Assembly: GCF_033095985.1 (NCBI RefSeq) | Contig: NZ_AP026802.1 | Location: 992,001 to 1,056,000 of the forward strand | DNA length: 64,000 nucleotides | Source of the DNA: Xylocopilactobacillus apicola | GTDB lineage: Bacteria > Bacillota > Bacilli > Lactobacillales > Lactobacillaceae | Direction: 5' to 3' | Shown: positions 46,051-56,273 of the stretch, one piece after another | How positions within the stretch are numbered: position 1 is the first letter of the stretch | Layout: the number at the start of each line of letters is the position of its first letter | Translations under genes and position numbers: made by a program | The notes under the pieces: generated by a model | The model's input: the letters and a program-made list of their open reading frames with translations, nothing else | What the model was told of the DNA's origin: nothing | The model's database searches: none

Positions 46051-46926
46051 TTATTCCGACTGAACTCGATAAGCTAACGCAAAGTTACCAAGTGTTGCTG
46101 ATCCGTTGTCTTTAACACGAGGCATTTGAATGTATTGTTTTAAATCAGGTACATGGACATATTCATTGAGCATGTTTTTAAAATGTTTACGGACCTTAAC
46201 TAAAAATTCTTCACTGACTACTCCACCGCCAAATACGAGGTTATTAGGTCGTAAAATCATCGTCTGCTGGATTGTGGCTTGGGCTACGTAGTAAGCCATT
46301 ATGTCCCAAATTTCGTGAGTTTTAGGGACGTCAGCACCATTAACTCCCAAGCGTGCTTCAAAGGTTGGTCCAGCAACTAATCCTTCGAGACAATCTCCGT
46401 GAAATGGACATATTCCCTCAAATTCTAGGTCATCAGGATGTCTTTTAACAAAAGTATGTCCCATTTCAGGGTGTCCGATTCCTTGGAGGATTTTTCCGCC
46501 TAAAACTGCACCGCCACCTACACCGGTTCCAACTGTATAATAAACCAAAGAATCTATTTTTTCGTTATACAATTGGGCAGTAACATATTCGCCGTAAGCT
46601 GAGGCATTAACATCAGTAGTAAAGTAAATTGGAACATTAAGAGCTTTACTAATTGGTCCAACAAAATCAGTTTGCCGCCATTTTAATTTTGGAGTATCTG
46701 TGATAAATCCGTAATTTGGATTATTTTTTTGTAATTCAATTGGACCAAAAGAGGCAATCGATAACGCCTGTAATTCTGGAAACTGTTGAAAGAATTGAAT
46801 TGTTTTTTCAATGGTCTCTTTAGGATCATCTGTTGGAAATTGTGTTTTATGCAAAATCCTATAATCTTCGTCCCCCACGGCACAAACGAATTTTGTCCCA
46901 CCTGCTTCAACGCTGCCTAATAACAT
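46051..46926 (-). CDS. scrK: ROK-family fructokinase
   Basis: A 291-residue sugar kinase, most like bacterial fructokinases (ScrK/GmuE). The ATP loop is EAGGTKF (7-13), the ROK core is TGVGGGAVLGG, and the zinc site is formed by GHPEMGHTF and the CPFHGDC cysteines. It phosphorylates fructose to fructose 6-phosphate and would use fructose released by the GH32 enzyme, although it is not in that operon. Alone in its transcription unit with GTGAGG before the ATG. Confidence 0.88.
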   Translation of the reverse strand: MLLGSVEAGGTKFVCAVGDEDYRILHKTQFPTDDPKETIEKTIQFFQQFPELQALSIASFGPIELQKNNPNYGFITDTPKLKWRQTDFVGPISKALNVPIYFTTDVNASAYGEYVTAQLYNEKIDSLVYYTVGTGVGGGAVLGGKILQGIGHPEMGHTFVKRHPDDLEFEGICPFHGDCLEGLVAGPTFEARLGVNGADVPKTHEIWDIMAYYVAQATIQQTMILRPNNLVFGGGVVSEEFLVKVRKHFKNMLNEYVHVPDLKQYIQMPRVKDNGSATLGNFALAYRVQSE

Positions 46927-47034
46927 TAATGATTCCTCACTTTCTTTACTGTCAAAATTATATATTTTTCTTTATTTTATCACAGCTGATGGTCGAGTTT
47001 GGTTTATAATTAAAGAAAAAAAGGAGTTTTTCGA

Positions 47035-48036
47035 ATGAAAATAATTAGTGGTGGCTATACCAAAAAAACGAGCAAAGGGATTTATATAAGTAACTATGAT
47101 ACTGAGGCCCAGGTGGTTTCAAAACCGGAATTGTTGATTGAAGTTGATAATCCCACCTACTTGGCAACTTATCAGGATACGGTTGTTTCTGTAGTTAAAG
47201 AAGGTTCCAAGGCTGGGATTGCTTGTTATAAAAAACAAGACGATCAATATAAACAAGTTTCAAGTTTTTTAAAAGATCAGACCCCGCCTGCCTACGTTGC
47301 AGTAAATCCGGAACATAATTTAATCTTTGATGCTAATTATCATATGGGCACAATTAATCTCTATTCACTGTCTAAAGAAGGCCATATTGACCTTTTAGAT
47401 ACGTATACAAATCATGGCAAAGGAGTCAAAGAAGAACAGGATTCCTCGCATTTTCACTATGTTAATCTAACCCCTGACGGCAAATTGATTACTTGCGATC
47501 TGGGAACTGATGAAATTATTTTCTTCGATATTACAGATAATAAGCTAACCCCAACTGAAAAAATTAAAGTTAATCCTGGCTTTGGTCCGCGACACGTGAT
47601 TTTTAATCCCAACGGAAAATATTTCTATTGTGTAGGAGAACTTGGTAGTGCGGTGAAAGTGTTCACTTACGGAGAATCAATCACCGAATTGCATGAGTAC
47701 CCAACTATCCCTGCAAGTTATCAAGAGCATAACGGAGCTAGCGCAATTAAAATCACTAAGGATGGAAAGTACCTTTATCTTGCCAATCGGGGTTTTAACT
47801 CAATTATCGCCTTCTCAGTTCTTGATGGAGGCTCTAAACTGGAGGAAATTCAAAATATCTCTACCGAAGGTGATTTTCCCCGCGATTTTGCCCTGGATGA
47901 CAAAGATCAATTATTATTTGCCAGTAATCAAAACTCAGATAATGGCACGATGTATCAAGTTAAAGAAGACGGTACACTAAAAGTAATCCAAGCAAATGTT
48001 CAACTGTTTGAACCCACATTTGTTGAATTCGTTTAA
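47035..48036 (+). CDS. 6-phosphogluconolactonase-like (lactonase family) protein
   Basis: A 333-residue seven-bladed propeller protein of the lactonase family PF10282 (YkgB/Pgl type). Typical repeats are seen, for example FGPRHVIFNPNGKYFYCVGELGS in the middle, and TEGDFPRDFALDD near the end. It likely hydrolyses 6-phosphogluconolactone in the pentose phosphate pathway. AAGGAG precedes the ATG, and a TATAAT lies about 28 bp upstream. Confidence 0.85.
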   Translation: MKIISGGYTKKTSKGIYISNYDTEAQVVSKPELLIEVDNPTYLATYQDTVVSVVKEGSKAGIACYKKQDDQYKQVSSFLKDQTPPAYVAVNPEHNLIFDANYHMGTINLYSLSKEGHIDLLDTYTNHGKGVKEEQDSSHFHYVNLTPDGKLITCDLGTDEIIFFDITDNKLTPTEKIKVNPGFGPRHVIFNPNGKYFYCVGELGSAVKVFTYGESITELHEYPTIPASYQEHNGASAIKITKDGKYLYLANRGFNSIIAFSVLDGGSKLEEIQNISTEGDFPRDFALDDKDQLLFASNQNSDNGTMYQVKEDGTLKVIQANVQLFEPTFVEFV

Positions 48037-48047
48037 TAAGATTTTTG

Positions 48048-48079
48048 AGACACTCCACTTTAGGGGTGTTTTTTTGCGA
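48048..48079 (+). terminator. Terminator after lactonase gene
   Basis: ACACTCC / GGGGTGT hairpin followed by seven Ts. It overlaps the last codons of the convergent flippase gene. Confidence 0.8.
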
Positions 48080-49484
48080 TTTTCTTAAGGTCCCAGACAA
48101 TATCCAGCCTAAAAATAAGGGCTAAAATAATCCAAAGAACTGTGATGAAAATTGTTCTAATCACTAAATTGATAAACAGACTAAAATGTAGAGGCAAATA
48201 ACAACCAGCTGCAAGGACAACGATAAAGATTAAAAGACTTTTCCAGCTTCCTTTAAACAGATATTTAAGATCTAAATCTTTACGACAAAGAAAAATAAAA
48301 AGGAAAAATACCAGCGCTTCACATAAACAAATGGTAAAAGTTGCTCCGTCTGCGCCCCAATGGAAAACACCTAAGACTAAGAAATTTGAAATCAGTGAAA
48401 CAGCAGCAGCTAATAAAGTTGGAACTGAATATTTGACGTATTTACCCTCAGCTAAAAGATATTGGTTACTGAAAACTCCACCCACGGGGATAAAGACGAC
48501 AATCATTGAGGCAAAGAACAAATTGTTGATACTTTGGTAATAACGTGGCCCAGAATACCAAAGGACAAAATCGTGCGCATTAACCATTAGTCCAGAAGCG
48601 CAGAATAAAGATAAAATGAGTGTATATTGCAGCGATTTTTTAAGTAATGCCATCATTTGTTCTTTAGACTCTTTGGCCTCTAATTCAGCTAATTTTGGCA
48701 TTATAATTGAACTAGTCGATGCAATAACCGTATAAACAGCAGTAATCAAAACTTGCACTTGCGAATAGTAAGATAATTGAACCGCATTTGATAAAATTTT
48801 TACTAAAGTTTGATCAAAAGAAGTATAAACTTTGGTTGCTAGTAAAGGAATGACGACAATTAATGCTGACTTTAAGTATTTGTTTTTGAAACTTAAATCT
48901 CGCAAGCGAATTCTTTGTCCCAGGTCCTTTTGCATCCGGAAAAAGAAAATAATATTGGCAAGATAAGTCACGCTATTAATCAGAATGTAGATCCAAAGAT
49001 CTTTTTCACTATGAATAAAGACAAAAATCAAAATGGTGATTGACACTTTAATCAAAGTGTTTCTAATAATTACTTCTCTGGCTTCACCTGTTCCCCAAAA
49101 ATACCACGAGAGATCAAAGACATAACCCAGAAGATAAGGGATTTCAAATAGAAAATAAACTTTAAAATCCATAAATAAAAGCACAAAAACTGTATAAGCA
49201 ATCAGTGTTGCAATTCCGACATAAAATTGAATTCCCCAAAGTTGCGTAACTTCGTGATAATGGTCTTCTTTTTGACTGCTTGCAATAATTTTTGGACCGA
49301 TTTGGATCATTCCCATACCAATCAAAACGCTTAAAAATAAAGGAATTGAATTAACGTATGAATTGATTCCAATTTGACGGTTAGTAAAAACGTGCTGGAC
49401 GTAAGGGAGTGTAATAAAAGGCAAGATTACATAAATTGCCTGATAGAGTCCGTTGTAAATTAAATTTTGAACTAATTTTTTCAT
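48060..49484 (-). CDS. Wzx-like polysaccharide flippase
   Basis: A 474-residue membrane protein with 12-14 hydrophobic segments of the polysaccharide transport (Wzx/RfbX, MATE-like) family, which flips lipid-linked oligosaccharides to the outer face. The N-terminus (YVQHVFTNRQIGINSYVNS) is typical for Gram-positive members. No glycosyltransferase or eps cluster is nearby, so it is an orphan. It differs from the broken MurJ/YtgP-type gene at 14,030. Confidence 0.82.
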   Translation of the reverse strand: MKKLVQNLIYNGLYQAIYVILPFITLPYVQHVFTNRQIGINSYVNSIPLFLSVLIGMGMIQIGPKIIASSQKEDHYHEVTQLWGIQFYVGIATLIAYTVFVLLFMDFKVYFLFEIPYLLGYVFDLSWYFWGTGEAREVIIRNTLIKVSITILIFVFIHSEKDLWIYILINSVTYLANIIFFFRMQKDLGQRIRLRDLSFKNKYLKSALIVVIPLLATKVYTSFDQTLVKILSNAVQLSYYSQVQVLITAVYTVIASTSSIIMPKLAELEAKESKEQMMALLKKSLQYTLILSLFCASGLMVNAHDFVLWYSGPRYYQSINNLFFASMIVVFIPVGGVFSNQYLLAEGKYVKYSVPTLLAAAVSLISNFLVLGVFHWGADGATFTICLCEALVFFLFIFLCRKDLDLKYLFKGSWKSLLIFIVVLAAGCYLPLHFSLFINLVIRTIFITVLWIILALIFRLDIVWDLKKIAKKHP

Positions 49485-49495
49485 TAAATACCAAT

Positions 49496-49536
49496 AAAAA
49501 AAGGGCTAGGGTTTAAATTTCCCCCTAACCCCTTTT
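49496..49536 (-). terminator. Terminator of ppaC
   Basis: On the minus strand, GGGGTTAGGG and AACCCTAGCCC pair with a T run after, just past the ppaC stop. Confidence 0.85.
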
Positions 49537-49539
49537 TTT

Positions 49540-50457
49540 CTATTCCATTTCTTTTGTTAGGTTCGGAACGATCTGCTTTTTTCGTGAGACGACACCTGGA
49601 AGGTCAATAATATGGTCATTTACTGGCCCATCAAAAGCTTTTTCTACCGCTATTTGATCAACTCCATAGAAAATACCTTTCGAGTTTGAATCGAGGATGT
49701 TAGTGACTACTAGTAAAATATCATCATATCCTTGAGTTTTCAACTCCTGTTCAATATCTTCTTTCAAACCAGGTCGATTGAGCACTTCATCAATATCAAC
49801 TGTATTGACCTGTCCAATTCGGACCTTTTTACCGTTCATTTCAAACGATTTCGCATCACCTTCAATAATATCGTGATTTGTCCGATTTGCCAAATTGGTA
49901 CCAGCTTTTAAAAGTTCCATCCCATAAGCTTGGTAATCTTCAACATCAGCAATTTTAGCTAATTGCTCAACCGCTTTACGATCTTGGTCAGTTGTAGTTG
50001 GACTCTTTAAAAGTAAAGTATCAGAAATAATTGCACTAAGCATCATTCCAGCAATTCCCTTGGGAATTTCGATTTGGTCTTTTTGGTAAAAATCAAAAAG
50101 AATTGTTGAAGTACAACCAACTGGTTCAGCGTGATAAAAAAGTGGAGCATCAGTTTTAAGATCAATTTTATGATGATCGACAACGTGAGTAATCGTTAAA
50201 TCATTAAAGTTTGCAACTGATTGATTTGCTTCATTATGGTCAACTAGGATAACCTTTTCAGTGTCAGCTTTCTCGATAACTCGCGGCATTGTTAGGTGAA
50301 AATAATCTAAGGCAAATTTTGTTTCTTCGTTTGGCTTGCCAAGCGCCACTGCTTCGGTTTCAACATTTTGATGTTTAAAATAGTCAGCTGCAGCCATTGC
50401 AGCGCCCACTGCATCAGTATCGGGATTTGTGTGTCCAAAAACTATCTCTTTATCCAT
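49540..50457 (-). CDS. ppaC: Manganese-dependent inorganic pyrophosphatase
   Basis: A 305-residue family II (DHH/DHHA2) pyrophosphatase. Metal-binding motifs GHTNPDTDA (8-16), VDHNE and VVDHHK are present, with the DHHA2 domain and an SRKKQ signature near the C-terminus that binds pyrophosphate. It pulls biosynthetic reactions by splitting pyrophosphate in the cytoplasm. Its ATG overlaps the stop of the upstream LysR gene (TAATG). Confidence 0.95.
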   Translation of the reverse strand: MDKEIVFGHTNPDTDAVGAAMAAADYFKHQNVETEAVALGKPNEETKFALDYFHLTMPRVIEKADTEKVILVDHNEANQSVANFNDLTITHVVDHHKIDLKTDAPLFYHAEPVGCTSTILFDFYQKDQIEIPKGIAGMMLSAIISDTLLLKSPTTTDQDRKAVEQLAKIADVEDYQAYGMELLKAGTNLANRTNHDIIEGDAKSFEMNGKKVRIGQVNTVDIDEVLNRPGLKEDIEQELKTQGYDDILLVVTNILDSNSKGIFYGVDQIAVEKAFDGPVNDHIIDLPGVVSRKKQIVPNLTKEME

Positions 50458-51410
50458 TATTGCTCCTCAACTAGTTCTTTTAGTCTGGTTAAAAAATCTT
50501 TATCTGTTAAATATGAGTTAAATGCATTTAAAGTCTTATTAAAAATCGGAATTTTCAGTTTACTAGGCCGATATATTAATGCAATATCAAATTTAATTGC
50601 TGGACTGAAATGGTAGATATAACTCTTTTCTTTCACAAAAGGAAGGCAAATTTCTGGGATTGCAGTTAATGTATTTGCCTTTTGAGAAAAGTTTAAAATG
50701 TTCTCAACTTGTGAAAAATGGGCAGAATACTTGGGCAAAAGAATGTTTTGTTTTCTAAATTGCTCTGCAATAATCCGGTCCAAATAATAACCTTCAGGAT
50801 AACCAACCCAAGGGTACTTTCTTGCTTCCTCTAGGGTGATTTTGTTGCCATCTTTAATTTTAAACGGACTGACAAGTAACAATTCAGTTCGACAGAAACG
50901 ATAAGTTTTATAGTTATTTAAACCAATAAATGAATTATCTGGCAAATAAATAATTAAAACATCGACTGAGTCAGACTCGATTTGTGATCTTAGACCATAC
51001 CGCATTACTGATTTTACATTAAAATCAACATTCGGTTCTTCTTCTTTGAACTTTACGATAAAGTCTATTATCACATTAGCAGGCATTGAATTAATGATTC
51101 CAATGGTAACTGTATCGTGATGATTTTCGCTAACTTGTTTAATTTCATCGTTTGCTTCAGAAAAAATACTGTTTACCTTTTGCGTTGCATTTAAAAAAAT
51201 TTCCCCCGCTTCAGTTAAGTGAATTCGTTTCCCTTCTATATAAAATAGTGGCGTACCAACGCTCTCTTCTAACTTTTTAATTTGCTGAGTCAATGCAGGT
51301 TGACTAATCCCCAACTGAGCAGCTGTTTCTGTGTAACTAAGATTACGCGAAAGAGCTACAAAATATCCAATCGACCGCACTAAAAAAGTTCTATCGTGTT
51401 TTGACTTCAA
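50457..51410 (-). CDS. LysR-family regulator coupled to ppaC
   Basis: A LysR-type regulator of 317 residues with HTH YFVALSRNLSYTETAAQLG...SQPALTQQI and an effector domain from about residue 105. The frame opens at ATG 51425, but that ATG is followed by AGGGGA, and a TTG at 51410 sits 7 bp after it, so TTG is the likely start. It shares TAATG with ppaC. Target genes unknown; pfl genes lie immediately upstream. Confidence 0.8.
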   Translation of the reverse strand: MKSKHDRTFLVRSIGYFVALSRNLSYTETAAQLGISQPALTQQIKKLEESVGTPLFYIEGKRIHLTEAGEIFLNATQKVNSIFSEANDEIKQVSENHHDTVTIGIINSMPANVIIDFIVKFKEEEPNVDFNVKSVMRYGLRSQIESDSVDVLIIYLPDNSFIGLNNYKTYRFCRTELLLVSPFKIKDGNKITLEEARKYPWVGYPEGYYLDRIIAEQFRKQNILLPKYSAHFSQVENILNFSQKANTLTAIPEICLPFVKEKSYIYHFSPAIKFDIALIYRPSKLKIPIFNKTLNAFNSYLTDKDFLTRLKELVEEQ

Positions 51411-51477
51411 TATTAATCCCCTCATAAAAAAACTACCTATTTGATTATACTATTAAAGCAGTTCTTTTACAGGTTTT

Positions 51478-52305
51478 TTAGATAATTTTTGGTCGCCAAT
51501 TTTTATACAAATTATAATTAGAGGTTTTTAAGATTTTTTCGGCGTTTTTCACTCTTTCAGCTGTTGGTGGTTCAATACCTTCTAATTTATAAGGAATTTT
51601 CATTTCATGGTACTTTCTGACTCCTAAGGTGTGGTAAGGAAGGATTTCCACCTTTTTAACGACGTCATTTGGAATCTGTGCGATATAGTCTGATAATTTC
51701 TCTAGATCTTCATCAAAGTCGGTTTTTCCAGGTACTAACACATGACGAATCCACATATCATCGTGGTTTTCGCCCATATATTGGATCATTTCGAAAATAT
51801 TTTTGTTATCAACGCCCGTCAATTTTTTGTGTTTAATTGGATCAATTTCTTTAATATCAACAAGAGAAATATCGGTATATCTCATTAACTCCTCGAACTT
51901 ACTAAAGAAGGGTTCTTTCCAAGTAAATGGATTACCAGCTGTATCGAGACAAGTGCTGATGTTTCTTTCTTTAGCTTTTTTGAAAATATCGAGCGTAAAA
52001 TCAATTTGAACTAAAGATTCGCCACCACTTAGTGTAATCCCGCCTTGTGGACCCCAAAACGCCCGATATCTTTCAGCATCATCCAATATTTCTTCAGAAG
52101 TCATCTCAGTTCCAACACCGATATTCCAAGTGTCGGGATTATGACAATACATACAACGCATCCGGCATCCTTGCAAAAATGCAACGTAGCGGATTCCCGG
52201 GCCATCTACGGCTCCAAACGATTCGGTTGAGTGCACGTAACCTTTGACTTTTTCTTCTTTTTTAACTTCAACTGTATTTTCGTAAATATTCATTAGTTTA
52301 ACCAT
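51478..52305 (-). CDS. pflA: Pyruvate formate-lyase activating enzyme
   Basis: A 275-residue radical SAM enzyme that installs the glycyl radical on PflB. The iron-sulfur motif CRMRCMYC uses Cys47, Cys51 and Cys54; GGESLVQ follows as the SAM-binding glycine motif. The start may be 52,305 or the ATG at 52,293. It lies 61 bp after pflB behind a weak terminator, the usual pair. Confidence 0.95.
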   Translation of the reverse strand: MVKLMNIYENTVEVKKEEKVKGYVHSTESFGAVDGPGIRYVAFLQGCRMRCMYCHNPDTWNIGVGTEMTSEEILDDAERYRAFWGPQGGITLSGGESLVQIDFTLDIFKKAKERNISTCLDTAGNPFTWKEPFFSKFEELMRYTDISLVDIKEIDPIKHKKLTGVDNKNIFEMIQYMGENHDDMWIRHVLVPGKTDFDEDLEKLSDYIAQIPNDVVKKVEILPYHTLGVRKYHEMKIPYKLEGIEPPTAERVKNAEKILKTSNYNLYKNWRPKII

Positions 52306-52322
52306 TCCATTCCCGATTTTAA

Positions 52323-52354
52323 TAAAAAAAGCAGGATTACTCCCACTTTTTTAA
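52323..52354 (-). terminator. Weak terminator/attenuator between pflB and pflA
   Basis: On the minus strand, AGTGGGA / TCCTGCT pairs with two G-T pairs and is followed by seven Ts, probably reducing pflA expression relative to pflB. Confidence 0.6.
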
Positions 52355-52366
52355 ATGATTGTTATT

Positions 52367-54628
52367 TTACATTTCTTCAAAGAATGTACGAGCAATTACA
52401 TCATCTTGTTGTTCTTTAGTTAAATCAGCAAAGTATACACAGTAACCAGATACTCTGACCGTCAAGGTAGGATACTCTTCTGGATGTTTTTGTGCATCAA
52501 TCAATGTATCGCGGTTAAATACATTAACATTCAAATGCATTCCATTATTAACCATGTAGCCATCAATCATATTTACCAATGAATCTTTCCTAGCTTCTGT
52601 ATCGTGTCCGAGAGTGTTAGGTGTAATTCCAAATGTGTTTGAAATACCGTCGGTAGCGTATTTATAAGGAATTTTTGCAGTTGACATTAGAGATGCTAAT
52701 GCACCGTGAGTTTCAGCTCCGTATGCAGGGTTTGCACCAGGTGAGAATGGTTCACCAGCTTTTCGACCATTTGGCGTTGTACCAGTATTCTTACCATAAA
52801 CAACGTTAGAAGTGATGGTCAAAACAGAAGTTGAAAGTTTAGAACCCCGATACAATTGATGAGTATTCATCTTTGTATAGAAAGTCTTAACTAGCCATTT
52901 AGCAATATCATCAGCACGATCATCGTTGTTACCATACCGCGGATAATCATCATTATCAACAGCAAAGTCTACTGCGACGCCATCTTCGTCGCGGATCGGT
53001 TTTACATGACCATATTTAATCGCACAAATTGAGTCAACAGCGTGTGAGAAGCCAGAAATACCAGTAGCAAAAGTCCGATTTAGACGAGTATCCTTTAATG
53101 CAAGCTGTGCTGCTTCATAGTAGTACTTATCATGAGAATAGTGAATGACATTCAAGGCATTGACATAAACATCAGCCAACCAGTCCATTTGTTTATCAAA
53201 CTTATTCATGAATTCATCATAATCGATATATTCACTTGTAATTGGTTCGTAGGCAGGTCCGACTTGTTTATGTCCTAATTCATCAACTCCACCGTTAATG
53301 GCATAAAGGATAGCCTTTGCCAAGTTTGCCCGAGCTCCAAAGTATTGAACCCCATCAGCAATTGGTTGTGCAGATACACAGCAAGCAATTCCGTAATAAT
53401 CAGTTCCCCACTGTGTTCTCATCAGTTCATCATTTTCATATTGAATTGTTGAACTATTGATTGAAACTTCAGTTGCATAACGCTTGAATCCTTCAGGCAG
53501 GCGATCTGACCAAAGTAAAGTAATATTTGGTTCAGGAGCTGCACCCATATTTTCCAAAGTCTTCAAAATTCTAAATGAAGTCTTAGTTACATGATGACGT
53601 CCATCCATTCCCATGCCAGCAATTGACAAAGTTGCCCAAATTGGATCACCTGAGAATAATGAATTGTAGTCAGGAGTTCTAATAAAGCGAACTAATCTTA
53701 ATTTCATGATGAAATGATCAACTAATTCTTGAGCTTCAGTTTCGTCGATAATTCCGTTATCAAGATCGCGTTGGATGAAGATGTCAATTACATCATCAAG
53801 ACGTCCTACAGACATTGCAGCACCGTTTTGAGTCTTAATCGCAGCCAAATATCCAAAGTAGATCCATTGAATTGCTTCTTTTGCATTTCGAGCTGGCTTA
53901 GAAATATCATAACCGTAAGCTGCAGCCATCTTCTTCATGTCGTTTAATGCCCGATATTGATCTGATACTTCTTCACGAAGTCTCATTACTTCTTCGGTCA
54001 TGTCTCCGTCGCCAATTCCAGCGTAATCTTTTGCTTTTTCTTCCATCAAGTGATCAATGCCGTAAACAGCAATTCGAGGAAAATCTGAAACAATTCGACC
54101 ACGAGCGTAAGCATCAGGAAGTCCAGTCACAATCTTATAGTGGCGTGCCGCCCGCATTTCTGGATCATAGATGTCAAAAACACCTTGGTTATGAGTTTTA
54201 TGCCATTCGTTAAAAACTTTGTGCATTTCGGGATCTGTTTCAAATCCGTAAGACGTTAAGGCGTCTTCAGCCATTCTGATTCCACCAAATGGCATAAATG
54301 CACGCTTAAGTGGAGCATCAGTCTGTAAGCCGACAATTTTTTCTAGATCCTTATTTAAATATCCTGCTCCATGAGAAGTAATTGTACTTGGAATATTATT
54401 GTCAGCGTCAAGTACACCACCAACTTCGCGTTCTTTTTTCTTTAAATTTAAAACTTGGTTGTTCAATACTGTAGTTGCTTCAGTTGGGCCTTCAAGAAAT
54501 GATTCATCACCATCGTAACCTAAGAAATTTTCCTGAATAAAGTCGCGGATGTTAATTTCATCCTGCCAGCTACCTGGTTGAAAGCCTTCCCAATATTCAG
54601 CCAACCCGTTTTTAGTCAACTGTTTCAT
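52367..54628 (-). CDS. pflB: Formate C-acetyltransferase (pyruvate formate-lyase)
   Basis: A 753-residue glycyl-radical enzyme that cleaves pyruvate with CoA to acetyl-CoA and formate without oxygen. Catalytic Cys416-Cys417 lie in [11 protein letters not shown], and the radical glycine is Gly728 in RVSGYCVYF, 25 residues before the C-terminus. The start has GGAGG about 8 bp upstream. With ackA it allows extra ATP through acetate. Length and motifs are complete. Confidence 0.97.
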   Translation of the reverse strand: MKQLTKNGLAEYWEGFQPGSWQDEINIRDFIQENFLGYDGDESFLEGPTEATTVLNNQVLNLKKKEREVGGVLDADNNIPSTITSHGAGYLNKDLEKIVGLQTDAPLKRAFMPFGGIRMAEDALTSYGFETDPEMHKVFNEWHKTHNQGVFDIYDPEMRAARHYKIVTGLPDAYARGRIVSDFPRIAVYGIDHLMEEKAKDYAGIGDGDMTEEVMRLREEVSDQYRALNDMKKMAAAYGYDISKPARNAKEAIQWIYFGYLAAIKTQNGAAMSVGRLDDVIDIFIQRDLDNGIIDETEAQELVDHFIMKLRLVRFIRTPDYNSLFSGDPIWATLSIAGMGMDGRHHVTKTSFRILKTLENMGAAPEPNITLLWSDRLPEGFKRYATEVSINSSTIQYENDELMRTQWGTDYYGIACCVSAQPIADGVQYFGARANLAKAILYAINGGVDELGHKQVGPAYEPITSEYIDYDEFMNKFDKQMDWLADVYVNALNVIHYSHDKYYYEAAQLALKDTRLNRTFATGISGFSHAVDSICAIKYGHVKPIRDEDGVAVDFAVDNDDYPRYGNNDDRADDIAKWLVKTFYTKMNTHQLYRGSKLSTSVLTITSNVVYGKNTGTTPNGRKAGEPFSPGANPAYGAETHGALASLMSTAKIPYKYATDGISNTFGITPNTLGHDTEARKDSLVNMIDGYMVNNGMHLNVNVFNRDTLIDAQKHPEEYPTLTVRVSGYCVYFADLTKEQQDDVIARTFFEEM

Positions 54629-54668
54629 AAATTTGTACCTCCGATTAATTCACCTAACTAACAAAATC

Positions 54669-54697
54669 ATTGTAAGTGGTTTCACTCTGAATTGCAA
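54669..54697 (-). promoter_or_regulatory. Promoter of pflB
   Basis: On the minus strand, TTGCAA (54,697-54,692), 17-bp spacer, TACAAT (54,674-54,669), about 40 bp before the ATG. A good sigma-70 match. Confidence 0.7.
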
Positions 54698-54699
54698 GA

Positions 54700-55026
54700 A
54701 AAAAATTATTTTTTTTGATCGTTTACCAACCTAATTCTAAAAGTTTGATTATAAGCATTAAACTTTAATTTCGATTAGTTTTAAAAAACTTAAGAAACAT
54801 CAACTTCCAAATCGAATCGTCTAAGTAAAACGAAGAAGGCTGCTACTAATGAATTATGAAGATTTAGTTGCATTAGGTTTGAAAGATGATGGAAAAAATT
54901 GAAGTAGTCTTTTTATCTCAACAAAAGTTCCAAGAATTTAATCAAAATAAAGCTATAGATGATTATTGTACGTCCAATGGATATTGATTTGTCGCAATTA
55001 AATCAATATCCCTCGTTAGAAATTGG
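54700..55026. other. Gene-free stretch with possible coding remnants
   Basis: About 330 bp without a convincing gene. Short open stretches on the plus strand (an ATG at 54,849 with 17 codons; one at about 54,889 with about 33 codons; one at about 54,978) look like pieces of a decayed gene in three frames, but I recognise no family. A/T-rich upstream part may contain regulatory sequence for pflB. Confidence 0.3.
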
Positions 55027-55464
55027 TCAAGATGACCCTTTACTGAATCTTTTTTTAATTAAATCAGCCATGTGTCCTAGTTTGGTTTTGCCAACCAAAT
55101 GAGATACATCTTGAGTTACTTCAATACATCCTAAATATTTTTCGTTTTCGTCCTTGACGGCATAAAAACTAATTTGAATTTGTTTTCCTTTGGCGGGAAT
55201 TACCATGACTTGTTCGTTTACTGTACCATTATGCATTTGGTCTAATAATTTGATAATTCGATCTGCACTCTTAGACGGATGAACGTCTAAGACGTGTTTA
55301 TTTAATGCGCTTGGTTCTCGATCAAAAATGCGCTCGGAATTATTTGAGTACCAACGAATAATATCTTTCTCGTCAATAAAGTCGAATTCCTGCGGTATTA
55401 TTCTAAAAATGTTTTGCAATTGGCTTAAATTTAAACTACCAGTTGTTAAATCGATTTGTTCCAT
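55027..55464 (-). CDS. PAS-domain protein
   Basis: A 145-residue single-domain protein. Residues 20-120 have the pattern of the PAS domain found at the C-terminus of DUF438 proteins (FIDEKDIIRWYSN..., then VHPSKSADRI, then GCIEVTQDVS). There is no output domain, so it may sense a ligand, haem or redox state and act through a partner. AAGGGG before the ATG. Single gene next to pflB, which might hint at anaerobic signalling, but that is only context. Confidence 0.75.
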   Translation of the reverse strand: MEQIDLTTGSLNLSQLQNIFRIIPQEFDFIDEKDIIRWYSNNSERIFDREPSALNKHVLDVHPSKSADRIIKLLDQMHNGTVNEQVMVIPAKGKQIQISFYAVKDENEKYLGCIEVTQDVSHLVGKTKLGHMADLIKKRFSKGSS

Positions 55465-55506
55465 TAGCTAACCCCTTTCATTTGTGTTTGCTATAATGAA
55501 TTTAAT

Positions 55507-56271
55507 ATGATTAAAAAAATTCTGATTTTACTTTTAAGTTTGCTGTTAGTTACAAATATGGCGGCTTGTGATCGCAATATGATGGATCCAAAATTTAAAT
55601 CATTAAGTCGTGATGAAATTGAAAATGCGAAGGATAAAGGAGTCGCCTTAGCTCCTAAGATTGAGGCAAAATCTGCTAAAAAATTGATTGGTAAGAAATT
55701 TTCCTTTAATGATAAAGAAATCGAGGATCCTGATCAGACAAAGGGTTTAGGTGAAAATTTTCTGCACTTAAAAAAAGATAAAACTTTTATTTTGGTTCAA
55801 AATTCTACTTTTAAAGAGAGAGAATCAGGAGAAGATAGTTCGCATTTTATTTACATTGAATTAAGTTCGGGTCATTACAAAATTTCTGAGAACAAAATTA
55901 CTTTAATCGTTGATGAATATGCTGAATTGACTCATCAATTGTATGATGAACCTCGGCGGCTCAATAATTTCAAGACCAGCTATGAAAAAACAATTGTAAA
56001 TAAAAAACTATTTTCGAAGTTTTCCAAGAAAATTCGTTCAAAATTTTCAAAGGGTGTAATTACATCATCTTCCATTTTTAACTATTCAATAACAAAGAAA
56101 GACAACAATTGGCGTTTCAACTTCAAAGCTAATGATTCCGGTAAAGTTTATCCGGGTGGGTACCTTCATCAGTATGATCATGTTTATCCCATTCCTAATT
56201 CGATCAAAGATTATATTTCAGATAAAATTATGAATGGTGAAATAACTGAATCGAAAAAAGAACAGGAGTAA
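55507..56271 (+). CDS. Lipoprotein of unknown function
   Basis: A 254-residue protein with a signal peptide and lipobox NMAAC, lipid-anchored at Cys21. The mature part is charged and rich in Lys and Ser, with repeated beta-type segments (FIYIELSSGHYKISENKITLIVDE). This pattern is common in lactobacillal lipoproteins with no assigned function. It ends 2 bp before the phosphatase start, so the two are translationally coupled. Confidence 0.72.
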   Translation: MIKKILILLLSLLLVTNMAACDRNMMDPKFKSLSRDEIENAKDKGVALAPKIEAKSAKKLIGKKFSFNDKEIEDPDQTKGLGENFLHLKKDKTFILVQNSTFKERESGEDSSHFIYIELSSGHYKISENKITLIVDEYAELTHQLYDEPRRLNNFKTSYEKTIVNKKLFSKFSKKIRSKFSKGVITSSSIFNYSITKKDNNWRFNFKANDSGKVYPGGYLHQYDHVYPIPNSIKDYISDKIMNGEITESKKEQE

Positions 56272-56273
56272 CA

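Noticed and set aside
53947-54213. Plus-strand open frames within pflB
   Set aside because: They are shadows of a highly conserved coding sequence on the minus strand.
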